A stretch of DNA of 10,546 nucleotides. It comes from Acidobacteriaceae bacterium. GTDB taxonomy: Bacteria > Acidobacteriota > Terriglobia > Terriglobales > Acidobacteriaceae. Under the pieces are notes generated by a model. The model ran no database searches and was not told the DNA's origin. It saw nothing but the letters and a program-made list of their open reading frames with translations. Location of the stretch: NCBI GenBank assembly GCA_003132825.1, contig PKYX01000484.1, positions 20,217 to 30,762 of the forward strand, read 5' to 3'. Shown here piece after piece: positions 5,899 to 10,546 of this stretch. The first letter of the stretch is position 1, and every line of letters begins with the position of its first letter. A program made the position numbers and the translations under genes.

Positions 5899-8007
5899 AT
5901 GGGTTCTGACCACGATGTCTCCCGCCGTCGTTTTCTCTCCACAGCGGTAACTTCCACCGCGGCCTCGCTTCTGGCGCGTCCGGCGCTTTCGTTCGCGTTC
6001 GGCGAACCGGCATTGGGTTTAGGGAAGGCGGTTTCGTTTGAGACCGAGGTCGCTGCAGGCTCGATATCGCCCTGGCAGGACCAAGGAGTGCTGAACCTGG
6101 CGAATTCGCCCTACGCGAAGCTGCATACCGTCCCGGTTCGCGCCGTCACGATCGAGGAAGGCTTCTGGTCAAAGCGTCGCAAGACCAACATCGAGAGCAG
6201 CATCCCCTCCATGCGGGTCGAACTTGAGGACCATGGCCGCATGGATAACTTCCGCCGCCTGGTGGGTAAGAGCTCGGCTCCTCAAAAGGGTCCGTATTAT
6301 TCCGATTCCGATATTTACAAGTGGACTGAAGCCGTGGGATGGGCCTTGCAGTCGGGTGATCGGCCTGAGTTGCGTAGCGTGACCGACTCGATGATTCGTG
6401 AAGTGGTGGCCATTCAAGAGCCAAATGGATACCTGAATACTTACTATCAGAACGACCGGGTTCCGCTGCGGATGCAACCTCACGAACAAGAAGTGGGCCA
6501 CGAGATGTACTGCCTCGGCCACATGCTGCAAGGGGCGATCGCATACTACCGCGCCACCGGCGACCCCACTCTGATGAACGCCGGGATGAAGTTCTTGGAT
6601 AATTTCGTGATTCCCAACTATGGTCCCGGAGCGAACCAGAAGCCCATCATTTCCGGCCATCCGGAAATCGAGATGTCGCTGATCGAGCTCTATCGCACCA
6701 CGGGCAAGCACCAGTATGTCGATCTGGCGGGATACATTCTGCATGGAGACGAACGCGCGACTCTCCAGCCGCGAGCGATCGTCTACATGTTCTGCGGGAT
6801 TCCATTTACCACTCGCACCAAGCTCGAAGGCCACGCGGTCCGCGCCATGTACGCGTGTTGCGGCGCTACGGACTATTACCTCGAAACCGGAGATCCGGCA
6901 TATTGGAAGACGCTCAATGTGCTTTGGGAGGACCTCAGCAAACGGCAGATGTACATCACGGGAGGAGTGGGGGCCCGCGCTCAAGGGGAAGCTTTTGGGG
7001 AACCGTATGAGCTGCCCAATGCGCAGGCCTACGGCGAAAGTTGCGCCGCCATCGGCAACATGATGTGGAACTGGCGTATGCTGGCCGCAAGTGGAGAAGC
7101 GCGTTTTACCGATGTAATCGAACGGGCCCTCTATAACGGCATCAACTCCGGCATGTCGCTTGATGGAACAACTTATTGCTATCGCAATCCGCTGGCCTTC
7201 GATCCGGCTGGTTACGACCAATTCCGTGGCCCCAACATCCGCAATCCCTGGTATGACACCACCTGCTGCCCGCCGAACCTGGAGCGTACATTCGGCTCGC
7301 TACCGGGCTATTTCTACAGCACCAGCAAAGACGGCATGTACGTGCATCTTTACGACAACTCGGTTCTCGATTGGCATCTGGAGGATGGAACGCCGCTCAA
7401 GATTCAGCAGAAGACGAATTATCCGTGGGGTGGGGATGTAAAGCTGACATTGAACCCGGCGCAGGCGAAGGATTTTACTTTCTACGTCAGAATTCCCGGC
7501 TGGTCCGCCAACGCCAGGGTGGCTGTCAACGGAAGAACGGTCGAGGGAGCGCAAGCCGGACAATACTTACCCATTCAGCGCCATTGGAAGCCAGGCGACG
7601 TTGTGACCTTGAGCTTCCCGATAACTACGCAGCTCGTTGCGGCCAACCCTCGCGTCTCCGAGGACACGGCGCGCGTCGCGGTAAGCCGCGGACCGATGAT
7701 TTACTGCATGGAGGGACTGGATCAGGAGAACGGTACCGCGCTCTCCGATGTTTTGATCCGCATCAGCGCTCAGGAGGGGAAAGAATTCCAGAACGAATAT
7801 GACGCTAAGCTCCTGGAGGGTGTGGTCGTAGTGCATCATAACGGGGCAGCGCATGAGACTTCTTCTGCCGATGAAGGGCTCTATACGCCGGTGAGTTCTA
7901 CGCCCCAGAAGAGCCGGCCCGCGAAGCTGACCATGATTCCGTACTATGCATGGGCAAACAGGCAGCCCACCACCATGCAGGTTTGGTCGCGTTATATACG
8001 GAGCTGA
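5899..8007 (+). CDS. Tat-exported glycoside hydrolase family 127 protein (beta-L-arabinofuranosidase family, former DUF1680)
   Basis: A 702-residue protein. ATG 5899 has a strong ribosome binding site and leads straight into a classical twin-arginine signal (SRRRFLSTAVTSTAASLLA, RR at 9-10). GH127 enzymes release terminal beta-L-arabinofuranose using a zinc-bound cysteine nucleophile. The residues known from Bifidobacterium longum HypBA1 (Glu322, Glu338, Cys340, Cys417, Cys418) have counterparts here. Glu364 lies in QGEAFGEPYELPN with exactly the 16-residue spacing to Glu380. Glu380 and Cys382 lie in YGESCAAIG. Cys456 and Cys457 lie in TTCCPPN, where Cys456 is the expected nucleophile. An alpha/alpha-barrel (about 80-470) is followed by beta-sandwich domains (about 475-700). 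A calcium- or zinc-loaded enzyme folded before export is consistent with Tat. The family is broad, so the exact sugar is uncertain. It is convergent with the cytochrome gene 29 bp downstream. Confidence 0.92.
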   Translation: MGSDHDVSRRRFLSTAVTSTAASLLARPALSFAFGEPALGLGKAVSFETEVAAGSISPWQDQGVLNLANSPYAKLHTVPVRAVTIEEGFWSKRRKTNIESSIPSMRVELEDHGRMDNFRRLVGKSSAPQKGPYYSDSDIYKWTEAVGWALQSGDRPELRSVTDSMIREVVAIQEPNGYLNTYYQNDRVPLRMQPHEQEVGHEMYCLGHMLQGAIAYYRATGDPTLMNAGMKFLDNFVIPNYGPGANQKPIISGHPEIEMSLIELYRTTGKHQYVDLAGYILHGDERATLQPRAIVYMFCGIPFTTRTKLEGHAVRAMYACCGATDYYLETGDPAYWKTLNVLWEDLSKRQMYITGGVGARAQGEAFGEPYELPNAQAYGESCAAIGNMMWNWRMLAASGEARFTDVIERALYNGINSGMSLDGTTYCYRNPLAFDPAGYDQFRGPNIRNPWYDTTCCPPNLERTFGSLPGYFYSTSKDGMYVHLYDNSVLDWHLEDGTPLKIQQKTNYPWGGDVKLTLNPAQAKDFTFYVRIPGWSANARVAVNGRTVEGAQAGQYLPIQRHWKPGDVVTLSFPITTQLVAANPRVSEDTARVAVSRGPMIYCMEGLDQENGTALSDVLIRISAQEGKEFQNEYDAKLLEGVVVVHHNGAAHETSSADEGLYTPVSSTPQKSRPAKLTMIPYYAWANRQPTTMQVWSRYIRS

Positions 8008-8036
8008 GTTCAGTGCCGAGGCTTTGACCTTGCCGC

Positions 8037-10546
8037 CTATGACCCCGGCTTGGCGAACCTGGAATCATTGATCGGAACATTCTGCTGTACCTGCTCCAGT
8101 TGGATAGTCGAACTCGCATCGGGTTGAGCAACCGTCCAACGGAACGGGATCTCCACGCCGTCGGTTTCCCGGTAGTCGCCGTAGTCTATTTGAGTGGGGT
8201 TGCGACCGAGCGGCGACTCCGCGTAACGCACGAGTCGCAAAAGCAGTCCTGACTGTTCGTCGAAATAAAACTTCACAGGTGGCTGCCCCTGCTTCGTTCC
8301 GAGAACGACGTACGCCTCGCGGTTACCAATCTTTTCCGGATATTCCACACGCAGCTCCGCAAACTCCTGCTTGATATGCAGGGCGAAATGGAGATCCGCG
8401 TCCATTTGCGCGGCATCAAGGTCCGCACCTTGCATTTCTCGCGCAGGACGGCCCGATATAGTGGACCAACCTTCATGGCCATCGAACACGGTGAAGGTGT
8501 CGCCAGCCTGCCGGTGTAGGATCAAAGCCTGCTGGTCCGGATCTCGGTCATAGACCTCGATGCTGAGAGATTTCCCGCCTGAACTTGCCGTGCCGGTCGC
8601 CTCGCGAGTGGTGATTTTCTCGATGGCATCCGCGCCACCGAGCGCCTGAATGTAGGTATCGATCAGTTGGTCGGCGGTAGGCACGTTAGTGGGAAGCTTT
8701 TCGGCCCCAGGCACGGCTTGGGCCATTTCGTGGTTTGGCTCCATCTCGCTGCCAATGACCGGAATGCCCTTCGGTTTAGGCGAACCTCTATGGCAGGAGT
8801 AGCAGGTCACTTCCCGATTGCCCTCGAAACTGTCTTTGTCTATCGCCAACATCATTCGCATCATCTCGCGCGCGGTCTGTTTCGGTTTCTTGTCATCTTT
8901 GTCGAAATGGCCTTCCACGTGGCAATAGCCGCATTCCACTCCTAGCGACGCGCTAACGAACCGCATCGCTGGAATCAGTTGGTCAGAGGAAATAACCTTG
9001 AGCACCCGGATGTTCTTGAACGCCGCCTCGGCCGTTTGGGACGAGCCAGCGGGAGGAGCCTGCGCGGTTTTGTCCGCAAGAGGTTGGTTGTTCACCGCAG
9101 CGGTGACTTTGGCGGAGAGCTCGGCCGCCTTGTTCATGTTTCCCTGCTGCTTATAGAGAGCAATCAGAGGCACGTCGGACGGCAGGTACAAGGAATCGAA
9201 GGAAACCGCCCGCTCCAAATGGGAAACGGCGCTATCGACATCGCCAGCCTGCAAGTATGCCGCTGCTGAGTTGGTCTCTTCGGTCACTGAGTTTGGGTGC
9301 AGCTGGAGGGCACGCTCGAAAGCTAATTCGGCCTCCGATGTTTGTTTTCCCAAGAGCAGAGCGTTGCCCATGGAGGTGAAGACCTGGCTGTCTGCGGAAA
9401 ATTGATTTTGCACTTCCGTCAGCATGCGATAGCCTCGGACGAGAAATGGCCCGGAACGCCGTTCCATACCGGCATTGACGTAGGCGATTCCGAGATTGCG
9501 CTTTTGCATCTCAGGTGCGGGCTCACGCCACGCCGCAATGTCGACATTGGCAGGGAGATCCGGCTGTGGCTCGGGGCGGCGCTGAATTCTGTGGTCGGTG
9601 AAGGCCGTGTGTCCCCCATCCTTGGCGTCGCGTCGCGGCATGTGACAGCCGATGCAATTGCTGTCCTTGCCGGGATGAGAAGCCGAGAAATTTTCCGTGT
9701 GGCAGGAGAGGCATTTGGAGCGGTAGAACTGCACTGGATCAAGCGGCTTGTTGTGGGGATCATGGCAGGTCCCGCACCACAACTGACCGTTGCTCATCCG
9801 AGCGCAAACGCTCCTCGCCAGCTGCTCAACATGGCTGATGACCCTGAACTTGCCGGCGTCGCTACCGGGAGGCAAGGCATCGACGTAGGTGGTGAAAACG
9901 TCTTCCGCAGGCTGTCCCGGCCGAAAGTCGCTAAACGTCTTTCCCGGATTCAGCACTTTGCCAACGCCCAGCAAATGACACTGTTCACAGATGCTGTCGC
10001 GAGCGGCAGGATCAAGCTTCGCGGGATTAACTATCGTGCCGGCCCGGGGATCGCTGAGGTGTTTTTCCTCCGGACCGTGACAGCGTTCGCAAGTGATCGC
10101 CTCCGCCGAGAACGCGGGGGACCGATACTGGTTCGGTGTGTCGGGAATGGGCAAGGCGGTTCCGGAATGGCAAAACAGACATCCCTCGGTGACGGGCCGC
10201 GTGAAGTCAGGATTCGGTCGCCCCTCGTAGCCGGGCGCCAGGTCGTAAGCCTGGCGGCTCTTGTAGTAAGCCACCGGGGACTGGAACAGATGACCCGCCA
10301 CGTCGAGCAGGTACCCGGAGGCGTGATTGCCGGAGCCGATCACGTAATCGATGCGATAGCTGGTGGTGTCTCCGCCACTCTCCAGGCGCTGCCAATAGCC
10401 GGTTGGCGATGAATGGATCGCGATCTTTGTGTCGGGGGTCTGTACGGTGCCGTCCGGCTCATGGCCAGCCCGGCGCAGGGAGTGGGCCATGGCGGAGCGC
10501 GCGTATCCCTCGACCGCGGAAGGATGGCAGAACTCGCAACGGCTGG
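8037..10546 (-). CDS. Multiheme c-type cytochrome with TPRs and reaction-centre-cytochrome-like domain, N-terminus cut off by the window edge
   Basis: Stop TAG is at 8037-8039. An in-frame ATG at 10490 is not the start: the frame continues to the window end, and its 18 extra residues include a heme motif (CEFCHPSAVEGYARSAMA), so the real N-terminus and presumably a signal peptide lie outside. Numbering from Met10490, CxxCH motifs stand at 104, 134, 168, 239, 260, 279, 520 and 563, giving nine covalent heme sites with the upstream one. The first seven, with SGNHASGYL, DPHNKP and GGHTAFTDHRI, match the cytochrome c554-like multiheme/TPR family common in Acidobacteria. TPRs follow (about 330-465). 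Residues 490-570 (NIRVLKVISSDQLIPAMRF; CGYCH; CYSCHRGS) resemble reaction-centre cytochrome c subunits. A C-terminal beta-rich domain (about 605-810) resembles lipoprotein-carrier folds. A periplasmic electron-transfer role is likely; partners and substrate are unknown. Confidence 0.92.
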   Translation of the reverse strand, partial: SRCEFCHPSAVEGYARSAMAHSLRRAGHEPDGTVQTPDTKIAIHSSPTGYWQRLESGGDTTSYRIDYVIGSGNHASGYLLDVAGHLFQSPVAYYKSRQAYDLAPGYEGRPNPDFTRPVTEGCLFCHSGTALPIPDTPNQYRSPAFSAEAITCERCHGPEEKHLSDPRAGTIVNPAKLDPAARDSICEQCHLLGVGKVLNPGKTFSDFRPGQPAEDVFTTYVDALPPGSDAGKFRVISHVEQLARSVCARMSNGQLWCGTCHDPHNKPLDPVQFYRSKCLSCHTENFSASHPGKDSNCIGCHMPRRDAKDGGHTAFTDHRIQRRPEPQPDLPANVDIAAWREPAPEMQKRNLGIAYVNAGMERRSGPFLVRGYRMLTEVQNQFSADSQVFTSMGNALLLGKQTSEAELAFERALQLHPNSVTEETNSAAAYLQAGDVDSAVSHLERAVSFDSLYLPSDVPLIALYKQQGNMNKAAELSAKVTAAVNNQPLADKTAQAPPAGSSQTAEAAFKNIRVLKVISSDQLIPAMRFVSASLGVECGYCHVEGHFDKDDKKPKQTAREMMRMMLAIDKDSFEGNREVTCYSCHRGSPKPKGIPVIGSEMEPNHEMAQAVPGAEKLPTNVPTADQLIDTYIQALGGADAIEKITTREATGTASSGGKSLSIEVYDRDPDQQALILHRQAGDTFTVFDGHEGWSTISGRPAREMQGADLDAAQMDADLHFALHIKQEFAELRVEYPEKIGNREAYVVLGTKQGQPPVKFYFDEQSGLLLRLVRYAESPLGRNPTQIDYGDYRETDGVEIPFRWTVAQPDASSTIQLEQVQQNVPINDSRFAKPGS

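Noticed and set aside
5404..5957. Small minus-strand frames (5404-5649, 5730-5957) in the CRTAC1-GH127 gap
   Set aside because: Each overlaps a real gene end, has arginine-rich shadow composition and lacks a convincing ribosome binding site.
6169..7221. 350-codon open frame on the minus strand
   Set aside because: It is antisense to the GH127 catalytic domain, which has all expected active-site residues; the translation resembles nothing known.
8004..8036. Transcription terminator between convergent GH127 and cytochrome genes
   Set aside because: Only a tiny CTGA-GT-TCAG dyad and a weak AGGC/GCCT pair are visible; no stable hairpin with a U tract.
8781..9023. Evidence for phototrophy from the reaction-centre-cytochrome-like domain
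   Set aside because: This cytochrome class also occurs in non-phototrophic Acidobacteria, and no reaction-centre or pigment gene is present.
9342..10412. 356-codon open frame on the plus strand
   Set aside because: It lies wholly inside the multiheme cytochrome gene on the opposite strand, whose nine CxxCH motifs are decisive; the plus-strand translation has no recognisable domain.
1..10546. CRISPR array, tRNA/rRNA, insertion sequence or prophage
   Set aside because: I found no spaced direct repeats, no recognisable RNA genes, no transposase or integrase, and no terminal repeats; coding and spacing look like ordinary chromosome.

Overview
The window looks like chromosomal DNA of a heterotrophic, non-phototrophic bacterium, most probably an acidobacterium. 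This rests on its protein families: a CRTAC1-type (VCBS repeat plus ASPIC/UnbV) protein, a large multiheme cytochrome with TPRs and a reaction-centre-cytochrome-like domain, and several Tat-exported glycoside hydrolases. No rRNA or other marker gene is present, so the assignment is an inference.

Layout. (1) 1-3548, minus strand: a probable two-gene operon, a Tat-exported GH31 glycosidase (1317-3548) followed after 25 bp by a secreted TPR protein that runs off the left edge (1-1291). (2) 3549-3716: divergent promoter region holding a LacI-family-type dyad. (3) 3717-5489, plus strand: CRTAC1 family protein with a Tat signal. (4) 5490-5898: a 409-bp gap without a credible gene, holding several dyads, a short AGCT tandem repeat and a second LacI-type operator-like site. 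(5) 5899-8007, plus strand: Tat-exported GH127 (beta-L-arabinofuranosidase family, formerly DUF1680) enzyme with the Cys/Zn active-site residues intact. (6) 8037-10546, minus strand, convergent: a multiheme c-type cytochrome with at least nine CxxCH motifs, a TPR region, a reaction-centre-cytochrome-like diheme domain and a C-terminal beta-rich domain. Its N-terminus lies beyond the right edge.

How the genes may work together. GH31, CRTAC1 and GH127 all carry twin-arginine signals, and two operator-like dyads of the same class lie upstream of them. I read GH31-TPR / CRTAC1 / GH127 as a small, possibly co-regulated locus for processing L-arabinofuranose-bearing glycans outside the cytoplasm. 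No transporter, sugar-catabolic enzyme or regulator gene lies in the window. The cytochrome is convergent and probably a separate unit. Its join of an octaheme-type/TPR protein to a reaction-centre-cytochrome-like module is the most unusual single architecture here.
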